In this document: positions 40,781 through 49,660 of the stretch, in pieces
How positions within the stretch are numbered: position 1 is the stretch's first letter
Layout: each line of letters starts with the position of its first letter
Source: RGIG3009 sp045630285
GTDB lineage: Bacteria > Bacillota > Clostridia > Oscillospirales > Acutalibacteraceae
Reading direction: 5' to 3'
DNA: 64,000 nt
Assembly: GCA_045630285.1 (NCBI GenBank)
Contig: JAZQSX010000061.1
Coordinates: 62,001 to 126,000, forward strand
The notes under the pieces: model-generated
Told to the model about the DNA's origin: nothing
The model's database searches: none
Seen by the model: the letters and a program-made list of their open reading frames with translations, nothing else
Translations under genes and position numbers: made by a program

Positions 40781-41581
40781 ATGACGTCATATGAGACTTA
40801 TGTTTTTCTTCTGTGCCTGATTGTCTTTATTTTGCTGACGGCGTTGTCGGTGGTTTGTCTTACTATTGTTGCCAAGCTGTCGATACGTCTCATCAGATGC
40901 GGGGCGGAAGATGAAAATATAATTCGGGAAAAGACCAACAAGAAACCCGAGAAAAAATGGCTGAAAGTGCTAAGTGCGCTTGTTTCGGCATTGGTTTGTA
41001 TTGCTTTCCTCGTTGCGTTTGCGTTCTCGGTTTCTCTTTCTCTGTCCGACGACGCTCCGGTAAAGGATATCCCGACCTGGCGTGTTGTGAATACCGGGTC
41101 AATGTCCGAAAAGAATCCGAAAAACACGTATTTGTTTAATGACAAGGTGAATAATCAGATCCAGACCTTTGATCTGATCCGCACCGAAAAGCTTCCTGCT
41201 GAAGAGGATCTCAAGCTGTACGATATTGTCGTTTACGAAATGGATGATATCCTGGTCGTTCACCGTATCATTGAGATCGAAGAGCCGAACGCACAGCATC
41301 CCAATGAGCGGCATTTCCGACTTCAGGGTGACGCCGTGGATACACCCGATCGTTTCCCGGTTCGTTACAGCCAGATGAAGGCGATATACAGCGGGGAGCG
41401 TATACCGTTCGTCGGCAGTTTTATCCTCTTTATGCAATCGCCCGCCGGCTATCTTTGCATCCTGCTGGTTATCGTGGCAATAATTGCCTTGCCCTGCTTG
41501 AACCGCCGTCTTGCTTCGGAGCGTGATAGCCGATTTGCGTTGATCTCCTCCGGCAGCGGAAGGGAGGAGCAGAATGCTTAA
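40781..41581 (+). CDS. sipW: SipW-like (ER-type) signal peptidase I
   Basis: A membrane peptidase of 266 residues that would cleave the signal peptides of the two flanking TasA-like proteins. It has the Ser motif VVNTGSMSEKN and the His of the Ser-His dyad in ILVVHRIIEIE, in place of the bacterial Lys, plus RLQGDAVDTPDRFPV. Membrane helices are near residues 6-30, 65-90 and 220-240. There is no good ribosome-binding site before its ATG. It overlaps the next gene by 8 nt. Confidence 0.88.
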   Translation: MTSYETYVFLLCLIVFILLTALSVVCLTIVAKLSIRLIRCGAEDENIIREKTNKKPEKKWLKVLSALVSALVCIAFLVAFAFSVSLSLSDDAPVKDIPTWRVVNTGSMSEKNPKNTYLFNDKVNNQIQTFDLIRTEKLPAEEDLKLYDIVVYEMDDILVVHRIIEIEEPNAQHPNERHFRLQGDAVDTPDRFPVRYSQMKAIYSGERIPFVGSFILFMQSPAGYLCILLVIVAIIALPCLNRRLASERDSRFALISSGSGREEQNA

Positions 41582-42686
41582 GGTATCATCCAAGCTTCTT
41601 TGCCTTCTGCTTGTCGTTGTACTGCTGTTGACCTTTGGTGGCGTTTTCGCAACTTGGAAATACGCCACGACGGCACCGACACCTGTCAGCGTTGATGCGC
41701 CGATTTCCTTGGAGGATTTCGCCTACGGTATGTTTTATATCACCAAGGTGAAAACAACGGGCGGTGTCTATTCCTCGGCTAATTTTTCAAAAGTCAGTGA
41801 CGTTGATATCAACTGTGATCTGACGTTGTCGTCCGCCGCCTCATCATCGGTTACGATTGCGGTCTCTTTCTACAACAATACCGATGTCAACTATTACTAT
41901 GATAAGACGGAAACGGTTTCTTCGGATAACGACCGTATTGCATACGAAGTGACGGGTATTGCACAAAAGGATGCCGTCGCACCGCACACCTCGAAGACGT
42001 TGTACGTTACGTTTGCCTACGATAACGGCGTTTCTTCGGATAAATCACTGTTGTCCCAACTCCATTTCAAATTCGTTTTGGATAAGGAGTCGATCGGCGG
42101 TATCGTCGCACAGACGGCGGTGGATCGGTTCAGAGATATCCTGAACAACAAGGTGTACGACGGCTCCTACTCCGATCTGATTACGGGCATGGATAATCGC
42201 AGCGGCTTTAATAAGGCGTCGGCGATCACGTACATCGGTAATGTTGCCGGTTCCTCAAGTGGTGATTCCAGACTGATCGAAACCCTGTTCGGAGACGAAT
42301 TTATGTCGATGGACCTCGACGGTGACGGAAAAGCGGAACCCATTACGATGATGATCAAGCGTGAAAATCTTGATAACAATGTCGAAACGGGTGCGGATTA
42401 CACGTATTCGACATGGGGCAGCCAACAGACGGTACGTGGTGTCGAGATGACTCTGTACATTACGTCGCAAGATCTTGATAGTGTGTCCAGCGGACAAACG
42501 GTCGTTGTTTATGCCGCCTCGTTCACCAGACTGCCTGAAGCGACGTTGTGGACGGATTTAGTTCCCCTGACAAAGGGTACTGCCAAGGCAAACAACTACA
42601 GTGGCTACGGTAGCGCCAACTCCTTTAACACGGATACTTGGACGTCGGATGACGGCAAAACCATCAAACAGCTTGCGCAAAGCTGA
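41574..42686 (+). CDS. second SipW-dependent secreted protein, TasA-like signal peptide
   Basis: A 370-residue exported protein with the same kind of N terminus: LLCLLLVVVLLLTFGGVFAT followed by WKYA. The mature region starts with a TasA-like beta domain (VDINCDLTLSSAASSSVTIA) and continues past residue ~200 with an EF-like Asp loop (MDLDGDGKAEP). Probably an accessory or anchoring fibre component, as TapA-type proteins are elsewhere. GGGAGGAG lies before the ATG within sipW. It ends the operon. Confidence 0.75.
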   Translation: MLKVSSKLLCLLLVVVLLLTFGGVFATWKYATTAPTPVSVDAPISLEDFAYGMFYITKVKTTGGVYSSANFSKVSDVDINCDLTLSSAASSSVTIAVSFYNNTDVNYYYDKTETVSSDNDRIAYEVTGIAQKDAVAPHTSKTLYVTFAYDNGVSSDKSLLSQLHFKFVLDKESIGGIVAQTAVDRFRDILNNKVYDGSYSDLITGMDNRSGFNKASAITYIGNVAGSSSGDSRLIETLFGDEFMSMDLDGDGKAEPITMMIKRENLDNNVETGADYTYSTWGSQQTVRGVEMTLYITSQDLDSVSSGQTVVVYAASFTRLPEATLWTDLVPLTKGTAKANNYSGYGSANSFNTDTWTSDDGKTIKQLAQS

Positions 42687-42718
42687 TGTTTGGTATATCG
42701 GAGTTTTACTGTATAACA

Positions 42719-42753
42719 AAAAGCAGGCATTGCAGCTGCAATGCCTGCTTTTT
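42719..42753. terminator. bidirectional terminator between the fibre operon and the Nudix gene
   Basis: Stem aaaaagcaggcattgca / tgcaatgcctgcttttt. Confidence 0.85.
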
Positions 42754-43232
42754 TATTTCCAACGCAGTGGCTGACCGTTGAGAACGGCAGAAATCAGCGT
42801 TTCCTCGGCGTCGTATTCCAGCTTGAGGGAGAAGAAAGGAATATCCTGCTCCAGCAGTTCCAGGAAGATGCGATCGCCCTCCCAGGTGGGGAGGGTCGGG
42901 ACGACTTCATCGTCGATCCATTCCAGCGCTCCTTCGTCGCATTCCTTCACAGTGCCTTCAAAGCCGTGGGCGGTGAACAGATGCATCAATTCGTTTTCCC
43001 ACACGGCAGAAACGAACGTCACGACACCACGATAACGGTAGTCGGTGAGGGTGAGACCCGTTTCTTCCAGTACCTCTCGGATCAAGCATTCCTCAGGGCT
43101 TTCGTTTTCTTCAAACTTTCCACCAACGCCGATCCATTTATCGTGATTGAGATCCTGATTCTTTTTAATGCGGTGGAGCAGTAACGTTCGGCCTTGGCCG
43201 TCGTGAATATAGCATAGTGTGGTGTTCTTCAT
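42753..43232 (-). CDS. Nudix hydrolase, MutT/8-oxo-dGTPase-like
   Basis: A 159-residue pyrophosphohydrolase. The Nudix box is complete: GGKFEENESPEECLIREVLE followed by ETGL. The start MKNTTLCYIHDGQGRTLLLH and KWIGVGGKFE are typical of the MTH1/MutT-like group that clears oxidised nucleotides, though substrate is not certain. The Met at 43232 has GAGGG 6 nt upstream; another Met two codons earlier lies inside that spacing. Confidence 0.88.
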   Translation of the reverse strand: MKNTTLCYIHDGQGRTLLLHRIKKNQDLNHDKWIGVGGKFEENESPEECLIREVLEETGLTLTDYRYRGVVTFVSAVWENELMHLFTAHGFEGTVKECDEGALEWIDDEVVPTLPTWEGDRIFLELLEQDIPFFSLKLEYDAEETLISAVLNGQPLRWK

Positions 43233-43313
43233 CGTCATCCCTCGCACGTGCTTTTTACGGAAATATTGTAGCACGCTATCGCCCAAAACGCAAGGAGGAA
43301 TACGGGTGACCTC

Positions 43314-43342
43314 TTGCTTTTTGCAGTGGGTGAGTGTATAAT
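43314..43342 (+). promoter_or_regulatory. promoter of the EEP-hydrolase gene
   Basis: -35 TTGCTT (43314-43319), 17-nt spacer, -10 TATAAT (43337-43342). Confidence 0.7.
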
Positions 43343-43369
43343 GAAAATGTTAGAATAGGGGGAGAGGTT

Positions 43370-44236
43370 ATGGGCGATCGCATTCGTTTGATGACGCATA
43401 ATGTGTGGAACTGCGACGGGAATGCACCTGCGTGGGAGGCAAAGGGTGAGGATTGCTCTGCTGCCGCCCGTGTGGGGGCACTGGTGCAGGTTTATCAAGA
43501 TACGCAGCCGGATATTATCGGCTGTCAGGAAGTGTCGGCACTGATGGCGGATCTGCTGAAGGAGCATTGTCACGAAGCCGGTTTGGAGTATGCGTTGATA
43601 TGGGGACGGTATACGCCCATTTTGTATCGGGCGGATAAGTTCGAACTGCTGGACACGTCATTTATCACCTATCCCGAAACGATCGAGGGGTATGAGGGAA
43701 CGTTCAACGACGTACGCTCTAAGGCGTTTAACGTCGGTGTGTTCCGTGATAAGCAGAGCGGGCAGCGCTTCGTCTTTGCGACGACGCATCTGTGGTGGAA
43801 GTCTTCCGATAAAAGCAAGGCCAACGGTGCCGGGTCGGATTATCAGGCGTATTCCGATGAGGCACGGGAATATCAGGTATCCTTGCTAACGAAAAAGGTG
43901 AAGGAATTCTGCACGAAGTACGATTGTCCCGCCGTCATGGTGGGTGATTTCAACACGGATTATCGCTCCAAGGCCATTCAGTACATATTGGGCAACGGAT
44001 TCCGCCATGCTCATGATATTGCGACGGAATATGCTGAGGAAAGCACAGGGTACCATTATTGCTACCCTGCCGGATATGAAACGTTTTATAGCGATAAGCC
44101 GTTTGAGTGTGCCATTGATCATATCCTTGTGTCGGGGGAGCGTGAAGGCGCTGTGAAGCGGTTTGAGAGATATTCCCCGGAGTACTATTTACCGATCTCT
44201 GACCATTCGCCGGCGTTCATTGATATCGAACTGTAA
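43370..44236 (+). CDS. endonuclease/exonuclease/phosphatase family protein
   Basis: A 288-residue hydrolase of the EEP fold. Motifs in order: RLMTHNVWNCDG with the first Asn, PDIIGCQEVSALM (metal Glu), ATTHLWW (His), VGDFNTDYRS (Asp/Asn) and CAIDHILVSGER plus ISDHSPAFIDIEL at the end (catalytic Asp-His). No signal peptide is seen. GGGGGAGAGG precedes the chosen ATG. The substrate could be nucleic acid, phospholipid or a phosphoester. Confidence 0.85.
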   Translation: MGDRIRLMTHNVWNCDGNAPAWEAKGEDCSAAARVGALVQVYQDTQPDIIGCQEVSALMADLLKEHCHEAGLEYALIWGRYTPILYRADKFELLDTSFITYPETIEGYEGTFNDVRSKAFNVGVFRDKQSGQRFVFATTHLWWKSSDKSKANGAGSDYQAYSDEAREYQVSLLTKKVKEFCTKYDCPAVMVGDFNTDYRSKAIQYILGNGFRHAHDIATEYAEESTGYHYCYPAGYETFYSDKPFECAIDHILVSGEREGAVKRFERYSPEYYLPISDHSPAFIDIEL

Positions 44237-44266
44237 AGGCTGTACCGATACGGTGCGTTAGTGAAG

Positions 44267-44298
44267 AAAAAGGTGTCACAGGTGTGGCACCTTTTCTT
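44267..44298 (+). terminator. terminator of the EEP-hydrolase gene
   Basis: Stem aaaaggtgtcac / tgtggcacctttt with T-rich end. Confidence 0.75.
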
Positions 44299-44399
44299 TC
44301 ATTTTGTATAACAAGTCAAAAACTGGCATAAAGAGAGTGGTTTTTGACTTGAAAACAACGGGAGTTTTTTATAAAATGAGAATAAAGGGAGGGTCTGTG

Positions 44400-45575
44400 A
44401 TGAAAAAGAACTGCAAACAATGGTTAGCACTTGCGTTGTGTTTTCTGCTTTCGGTAGCTCTTTTCGGGTGCACTGCTGAGCCGGCAGGCGACAAAACGTC
44501 CACGACTACTGCGCCTTCTACCCCTGAGGAAGAACCGAGCACCGAGCTTTTGGATATTCTTGAGGGGCGCAATGTCCCCGAACTGTTGCCCAGAGATGAA
44601 ATGTTGGAGATCTTGCAGCAGGAGGTGTACGGATATATGCCGGCGCCTCCCGAGGAGATCACCTTTACCGAGAAGCGCAACGTCGTGTCGGATTACTGCG
44701 CCGGCAAGGCGTTTCTCAACAAAGTAACGGCAAACTGCGTCGTGAATGGTAAGGAATTTTCTTTCCCGTTCTACGTGGCCGTCCCCAACGACGGTGAAGT
44801 GCACCCCTTCTTTGTGCACATCAATTTCCGCAGCAACGAGACGGATCGGTACCAGCCTACCGAGGCGTTGATCGACAGCGGTTTTGCTGTGCTGTCGTTT
44901 AATTACAAGGATATTACCTCCGACGATACAGATTTCACAAACGGTCTTGCCGGTGTGCTGTATGAGAACGGCGAGCGCGAGGCGGATGATCCCGGCAAGA
45001 TCGCTATGTGGGCGTGGGCGGCACAGCGTGTGATGGACTACGCGGAGACGATCGACTACTATCTGGATCTGGATTGCGCTATCGTTTGCGGTCACTCCCG
45101 TTTGGGTAAAACGGCGTTGCTGGCAGCAGCAACAGACGAACGCTTTGATTTTGCCTATTCCAACGATTCCGGATGCTCCGGTGCTGCGATCACCCGTGGG
45201 AAGAAGGGCGAAGATGTAGCGCGTATTTGTGGATTGGCATCGCAGTGGTTCTGCGAGAATTATTATAACTATATCGGTTCCGAGGATGAAATGCCTTTCG
45301 ATCAGCACTATCTTGTAGCGTCGATCGCTCCCAGAAAGGTGCTTATCGGCAGCGCGGTGGAAGATTATTATTCCGATCCTCTGTCGGAGCAGCTCTGCTG
45401 TTTGGCAGCCTCTCCTGCTTTTGAAAAGGGTTTTAATTGCACGGAGGTCGCCGAGCCGGGTGATGAGTATTTTGATGGTGATATTGCATACCACTTACGT
45501 GCCGGTAAACATTATTTCAGCAATGAGGACTGGCAGAAATTGATCAAATATGTCAAAATGCATTACGATATGTAA
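44400..45575 (+). CDS. CE15-like glucuronoyl esterase lipoprotein
   Basis: A predicted surface lipoprotein of 391 residues. The signal peptide ends in a lipobox (LSVALFGC, Cys24), followed by a Thr/Ser/Glu linker. The catalytic domain has the serine-esterase motif VCGHSRLGKTALLAAATDER and NDSGCSGAAITRGKKGE, both features of the CE15 family that cleaves ester bonds between lignin and xylan glucuronic acid. The catalytic His is probably in RAGKHYFSNEDW. GGGAGGG precedes the ATG. It fits a plant-fibre-degrading gut lifestyle. Confidence 0.8.
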   Translation: MKKNCKQWLALALCFLLSVALFGCTAEPAGDKTSTTTAPSTPEEEPSTELLDILEGRNVPELLPRDEMLEILQQEVYGYMPAPPEEITFTEKRNVVSDYCAGKAFLNKVTANCVVNGKEFSFPFYVAVPNDGEVHPFFVHINFRSNETDRYQPTEALIDSGFAVLSFNYKDITSDDTDFTNGLAGVLYENGEREADDPGKIAMWAWAAQRVMDYAETIDYYLDLDCAIVCGHSRLGKTALLAAATDERFDFAYSNDSGCSGAAITRGKKGEDVARICGLASQWFCENYYNYIGSEDEMPFDQHYLVASIAPRKVLIGSAVEDYYSDPLSEQLCCLAASPAFEKGFNCTEVAEPGDEYFDGDIAYHLRAGKHYFSNEDWQKLIKYVKMHYDM

Positions 45576-45580
45576 TGTGT

Positions 45581-45619
45581 GTGCCGGACGCACCAGGGAG
45601 CGTCCGGCACTTCCTTTTT
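45581..45619 (+). terminator. terminator of the CE15-like gene
   Basis: Perfect stem gtgccggacgc / gcgtccggcac with T-run. Confidence 0.85.
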
Positions 45620-45626
45620 CAGACAA

Positions 45627-45655
45627 TTGACAAAGTTCGGGCGGTGTGTTACAGT
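45627..45655 (+). promoter_or_regulatory. promoter of the permuted serine-hydrolase gene
   Basis: -35 TTGACA (45627-45632), 17-nt spacer, -10 TACAGT (45650-45655). Confidence 0.7.
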
Positions 45656-45689
45656 GGTAAAAACTGAGTTTTTATGATGAGGGATTGCT

Positions 45690-46589
45690 ATGAAACACGG
45701 CATAACAGAGTATATGTTTTCGGTTCAGGATTGCCTGAGTGTATTTTGCGAGTATATGGAGGTCAAGGCAGAACAACTGGGACTTTCCAATAACACGCTG
45801 TTTCGGGATCCGTGCGGTATTGACAATGTTTCGACGGCACGGGATATGGTGCGTTGCCTGATTCGTGGTAACGAATGTGTTGCTCTGAAAGAGGTGTGGA
45901 GTCGAGCAGAGTATACGGCGGAGCTGGAAGGGAAGACACCTCGTAAGTTATCGTTTAGTTCAACGGTGCTGGCTGACAAGGATAGCCACATTCTCACCGA
46001 TGCGTTTGAAATCTCAGGTGGAAAGACGGGTACACTGACCGAGTATGCTGCGTATAACCTGTCGGTGATCGCCAAGATCCCCGACAGCGACGATCTGCTG
46101 GCGTGTACGGTGATGTACGCCAAGGAAAAGAATGGGCAGCCGAACAATCGCTTTTTGGCGGCAAAACAAGCGCTGGAGGCGGCTGTTGCCAAGTATAAAA
46201 ACAGAGATTTGGATATTTCCAAAACGGAGGTTTGCGCTGATAGCGTTATCGTATGTGTAGTGCCGCCGCTCGGCGCTGACGAGTATCACGCTGCGCTGGA
46301 TATACTGTTTGAGAAAAACGCCTCCGATTGTAAACGTCCCGCCTCGATGACCAAGATGCTGACAGCGGTTATTGTTTCGGAGTATTTGACCGATCCTGCA
46401 GAGCGTATCTGTGTACAGCAGGCGGTGCTGGATGCGATTCCCGACGGTTTCTGCGGAGACGAGTTGAAAGCAGGGGATGTGATCACCGTTAAGGATGCAC
46501 TCCATGCCATGATGCTACCGTCCAGCAACGCGGCGGCGTATGTGCTGGCCAATCATGTGGGACACAAGATTTTCACGGATATGGATTGA
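45690..46589 (+). CDS. DacF-type D-Ala-D-Ala carboxypeptidase-like protein with permuted motif order
   Basis: A 299-residue protein related to penicillin-binding carboxypeptidases, with its halves swapped. In the family the order is SxxK, SxN, KTG. Here KTG comes first (SGGKTGTLTEYAAYNLSVI, residues 112-114), then SxxK (RPASMTKMLTAVIV, Ser219 and Lys222) and last SxN (MLPSSNAAAYVLANHVG, 278-280). The N terminus (EYMEVKAEQLGLSNNTLFRD) is the part that normally follows the SxN helix, and the C terminus ends in that helix. No signal peptide is seen, which is odd for a cell-wall enzyme. It has its own promoter, and GAGGG lies before the ATG. It may be a true circular permutation, an in-frame fusion of two half genes, or an assembly error. 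Confidence 0.75.
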   Translation: MKHGITEYMFSVQDCLSVFCEYMEVKAEQLGLSNNTLFRDPCGIDNVSTARDMVRCLIRGNECVALKEVWSRAEYTAELEGKTPRKLSFSSTVLADKDSHILTDAFEISGGKTGTLTEYAAYNLSVIAKIPDSDDLLACTVMYAKEKNGQPNNRFLAAKQALEAAVAKYKNRDLDISKTEVCADSVIVCVVPPLGADEYHAALDILFEKNASDCKRPASMTKMLTAVIVSEYLTDPAERICVQQAVLDAIPDGFCGDELKAGDVITVKDALHAMMLPSSNAAAYVLANHVGHKIFTDMD

Positions 46590-46698
46590 GAATTTCCCAA
46601 AAGCCCGGTGGATAGGGCTTGAGCTTGACAGGCGTTGTCGAAATATGACGCTCTTTTTGGGCATCCTAAGTTGTGGAAATATAAAGGAGAATTTCTGT

Positions 46699-47745
46699 AT
46701 GGTTGTACCGATTCTTTTGTTAGTACTGGGTTTTATTTTACTCATTAAAGGTGGCGATTGGTTTGTAGACGGTGCCACCGGCATCGCCCGTCGGTTTCAT
46801 CTTCCGGAAATTCTGATCGGCGCTACCGTAGTGTCGATCGGCACCACACTGCCGGAGGTAATGGTCTCGGCAGGCGCGGCAATGCAGGGAAGTGGTTCGA
46901 TCGCCTACGGTAATGCGATCGGGTCCATTATTTGTAACACCGCGCTGATCGCAGCACTGACCATTGCCATCAAGCCCGGTGCGGCGGCGCGTAAGAGCTT
47001 GGGACTGCCGGTGTCGTTCTTTTTTGCGGCGGCGGCGGTCTACTGCCTGGCGGCCTATGTGCTCGGCAAGTTCACGTTAGCCATCGGTATCGTGTTGTTG
47101 TCGGCGTTCGTGCTGTATATGGTAACAACAGTGCTGCGGATGAAGAAAACCGCTGCCTCGGTGAAAACGGTACAATTAGAGGAGCACAGCGGTGTGGTAA
47201 CGAGCGAGGCGGAGCTGGAAGCACTCAGCGGTGAGGATCACGTTGTAGAATCGGCGGAAGAAGGTACCAAAGATAGTTTTCTGAAAGATATTATCTTACT
47301 GGTTATCGGTGCGGCGTTGATCGCTGTCGGTGCCGATTTGCTGGTGGATAACGCCATTATCATTGCCGAAAAGTTTGGTGTTTCCCAAAAGGTGATCGGC
47401 TTGACGATCGTAGCGTTAGGCACTTCGTTGCCAGAATTGGTGACAGCCATTACCTCGCTTGTCAAGGGACACGGTTCGCTGTCGCTCGGCAACATCATCG
47501 GTGCCAACCTGTTTAACTTGGTGCTGGTCAGCGGTATGGCCGTAACACTCAATCCCTTTACCGTGCCGGTTTCGGGACAAATCGGTGGTGTCAATTCGTC
47601 GCTGGTGCTGGATCTGCCGATCATGCTTTTGGTGATGCTGATACTGACTGTTCCCACGCTGATCAAGCAAAAACTGTCTCGCTGGCAGGGATTCGTACTG
47701 CTTGGCACGTACACAGTCTTCTGCACACTGCAATTTTTGATCTGA
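46699..47745 (+). CDS. calcium/sodium antiporter (CaxA-like)
   Basis: A 348-residue membrane exchanger of the YrbG/CaCA family. It has two inverted repeats with the alpha motifs: GATVVSIGTTLPEVMVSAGA and YGNAIGSIICNTALI in the first, GLTIVALGTSLPELVTAITS and LGNIIGANLFNLVLVSG in the second. An acidic loop separates them (residues ~160-200). AAAGGAGA precedes the ATG at 46699. It likely exports calcium in exchange for sodium or protons. Confidence 0.92.
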   Translation: MVVPILLLVLGFILLIKGGDWFVDGATGIARRFHLPEILIGATVVSIGTTLPEVMVSAGAAMQGSGSIAYGNAIGSIICNTALIAALTIAIKPGAAARKSLGLPVSFFFAAAAVYCLAAYVLGKFTLAIGIVLLSAFVLYMVTTVLRMKKTAASVKTVQLEEHSGVVTSEAELEALSGEDHVVESAEEGTKDSFLKDIILLVIGAALIAVGADLLVDNAIIIAEKFGVSQKVIGLTIVALGTSLPELVTAITSLVKGHGSLSLGNIIGANLFNLVLVSGMAVTLNPFTVPVSGQIGGVNSSLVLDLPIMLLVMLILTVPTLIKQKLSRWQGFVLLGTYTVFCTLQFLI

Positions 47746-47751
47746 CGAACA

Positions 47752-47778
47752 AGAGAGCCTCGTGGAAGGCTCTCTTTT
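47752..47778 (+). terminator. terminator of the antiporter gene
   Basis: Stem aagagagcct / aggctctctt with T-run. Confidence 0.8.
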
Positions 47779-47788
47779 GCTGTGTGTC

Positions 47789-47816
47789 TTGTTTTTTTAG
47801 GGGAATGTGCTATACT
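47789..47816 (+). promoter_or_regulatory. promoter of the SGNH-hydrolase gene
   Basis: -35 TTGTTT (47789-47794), 16-nt spacer, extended -10 TGcTATACT (47811-47816). Confidence 0.6.
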
Positions 47817-47847
47817 GATAACAAATATATACCGATGAGGGACTGTT

Positions 47848-48858
47848 ATGAAATTATCTGCTCAGCAAATTGAAAGTATCACCAAAGGTGCGGTGCGTAT
47901 CGAAGAGTGCGATGGCGGCGTGGCTTTTCATCGCTTTACCAAAGCGCAGGAGGAATATTATCGTGCGACCAACCCGTCTTTTCGCTTTTATGAGAAAAGC
48001 CTGGCGACGGCAGGCGTGCGCTTACAGTTTAAGACGAACAGTCAACGGCTGTTTCTCAAAGCCGAATTGACAGCGGGGTCTTCGCGCACGTACTACGCGT
48101 TCGATGTTTTTACCAATGGCGAGTTTTTGGACTCGCTGGATAACTTCTCTGCGACCGAGATGCCGACTATTTATACCAACGCATCGTTACCGTTGGGAGC
48201 GGCGGAAAAATGTTTTGAACTGGGGGAGGGGGAAAAGACGGTTTGCGTGCATTTCCCGTGGTCGGTGGCGGTCAAGCTGCTGGAGCTCTCCGTTGACGAG
48301 GATGCTGTGGTGGAGCCTATCGCTGTGCCGAAAAAGCTGTTGGCGTTTGGCGACTCTATCACGCAGGGCTACGATGCGTTGCACCCGTCGGCGCGCTATA
48401 TCGGCAAGCTGGCGGATCATCTCGGTATGGAGGAGATCAACAAAGCGATCGGCGGCGAGATATTCTGTCCGAAGCTGGCAGCACTTTCGGATGATTTTAC
48501 ACCCGATTGCATCACAGTCGCTTACGGAACCAACGATTGGTCGGGACAATCCCGTGAGGTAACGGAAGAGAATTGCAAGGCATTTTTCGCTGCTTTGCGA
48601 GCCAACTATCCGCAGGTGCCGATTATGGCAATTACTCCGATTTGGCGTGCTGATTGGCAGGCGGACAAGGCGTTTGGCTTGTTCCCCGAAGTGGGCGAGA
48701 TGATTCGCCGTGTGGCCGCTGCGGTGGGCGGAGTATTGGTGATCGAGGGCTTCGATCTGGTGCCGCATGATACGGCCTATTATGCAGACGGCCGTCTGCA
48801 TCCCAACGATGCAGGCTTTGCGAAGTACGCCGACCGTTTGCGGGAACAGATAGATTGA
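47848..48858 (+). CDS. SGNH/GDSL-family esterase with N-terminal beta-sandwich domain
   Basis: A 336-residue hydrolase, probably a carbohydrate acetyl esterase. Residues ~1-155 resemble the jelly-roll domain that precedes CE2-like esterases (RFYEKSLATAGVRLQFKTNS). The catalytic domain has block I LLAFGDSITQGYD (Ser), block III AYGTNDWSG, and block V DGRLHPNDAGF (Asp-His). No signal peptide, so it would act inside the cell. The ATG follows GAGGG. It overlaps a weak upstream start of the next gene. Confidence 0.85.
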   Translation: MKLSAQQIESITKGAVRIEECDGGVAFHRFTKAQEEYYRATNPSFRFYEKSLATAGVRLQFKTNSQRLFLKAELTAGSSRTYYAFDVFTNGEFLDSLDNFSATEMPTIYTNASLPLGAAEKCFELGEGEKTVCVHFPWSVAVKLLELSVDEDAVVEPIAVPKKLLAFGDSITQGYDALHPSARYIGKLADHLGMEEINKAIGGEIFCPKLAALSDDFTPDCITVAYGTNDWSGQSREVTEENCKAFFAALRANYPQVPIMAITPIWRADWQADKAFGLFPEVGEMIRRVAAAVGGVLVIEGFDLVPHDTAYYADGRLHPNDAGFAKYADRLREQID

Positions 48859-48878
48859 TTAACAACGTGGGTGGGGAT

Positions 48879-49628
48879 ATGCTGTCAGATCTGTATATTA
48901 GTTCTGTGATGTGGAATAAGCCTATTCCGAGCGACTCCTATTTATATGACATACCGGCGATCCGCTATTTGCAGGAAAATAAGGAATTGCCCCTGCACAG
49001 CCGAGTTACCTTCTTCGTTGGCGAGAACGGCACGGGTAAATCTACGTTGTTGGAGGCAATTGCTGTTGCGTATGGATTTAATCCGGAGGGTGGTTCGAGA
49101 AATTTTTCGTTTTCCACCAATGCTTCACATTCCGCATTGTGGGAGCACCTCGTCTTGGAAAAACGAGGCTATGCCGAGGACGGCTTTTTTCTGCGCGCCG
49201 AGAGCTTTTACAATGTAGCCTCCTATATCGATGAGTTGGATAAGCAACCTGCCGCAGCACCGCCGATTATCGGTAGTTATGGTGGTATGTCGTTGCATCA
49301 CCAATCTCATGGGGAGAGTTTTTTGGCGTTGGTGCAGCATCGGTTTGGCGGAAAGGGCGTGTATGTTCTCGACGAACCGGAAGCGGCGTTGTCGCCGATG
49401 CGATTGTTGACCTTGTTGATTGAAATCGACCGTTTGGTGAAACAGGGGTCGCAGTTTATTATTGCGACGCATTCGCCGATTTTGATGGCGTTCCCCGGTG
49501 CAGCAATCTATGAGTTTTCCGAACGGGGTATTCACACGGTCGAATATGAGAAGACGGAGCATTACCGTGTATCTAAGCAGTTTTTTGGTGATCCCAAACG
49601 GATGCTCAAGCAACTGCTGGAGGAATAA
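48879..49628 (+). CDS. AAA-family ATPase (COG3910-like)
   Basis: A 249-residue stand-alone ATPase of the ABC/SMC-like AAA group. Walker A is FFVGENGTGKSTLLEAIA, the signature-like region is YGGMSLHHQSHGESFLALVQ, Walker B is GVYVLDEPEAALSP and the H-loop is IIATHSPILM. There are no membrane segments. The ATG at 48879 is taken; a TTG at 48855 overlaps the previous stop. Role unknown; similar proteins are found alone in many bacteria. Confidence 0.85.
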   Translation: MLSDLYISSVMWNKPIPSDSYLYDIPAIRYLQENKELPLHSRVTFFVGENGTGKSTLLEAIAVAYGFNPEGGSRNFSFSTNASHSALWEHLVLEKRGYAEDGFFLRAESFYNVASYIDELDKQPAAAPPIIGSYGGMSLHHQSHGESFLALVQHRFGGKGVYVLDEPEAALSPMRLLTLLIEIDRLVKQGSQFIIATHSPILMAFPGAAIYEFSERGIHTVEYEKTEHYRVSKQFFGDPKRMLKQLLEE

Positions 49629-49660
49629 AAACAGCCGCCCGATCGGGCGGCTGTTTTTTG
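49628..49660. terminator. bidirectional terminator between the AAA ATPase and GH35 genes
   Basis: Stem aaaacagccgcccgat / atcgggcggctgtttt. Confidence 0.85.

Noticed and set aside
44344..44375. Promoter TTGACT/TTGAAA with TATAAA before the CE15-like gene
   Set aside because: Spacing is 20 or 15 nt, outside the usual range, so no promoter was called although the boxes look suggestive.
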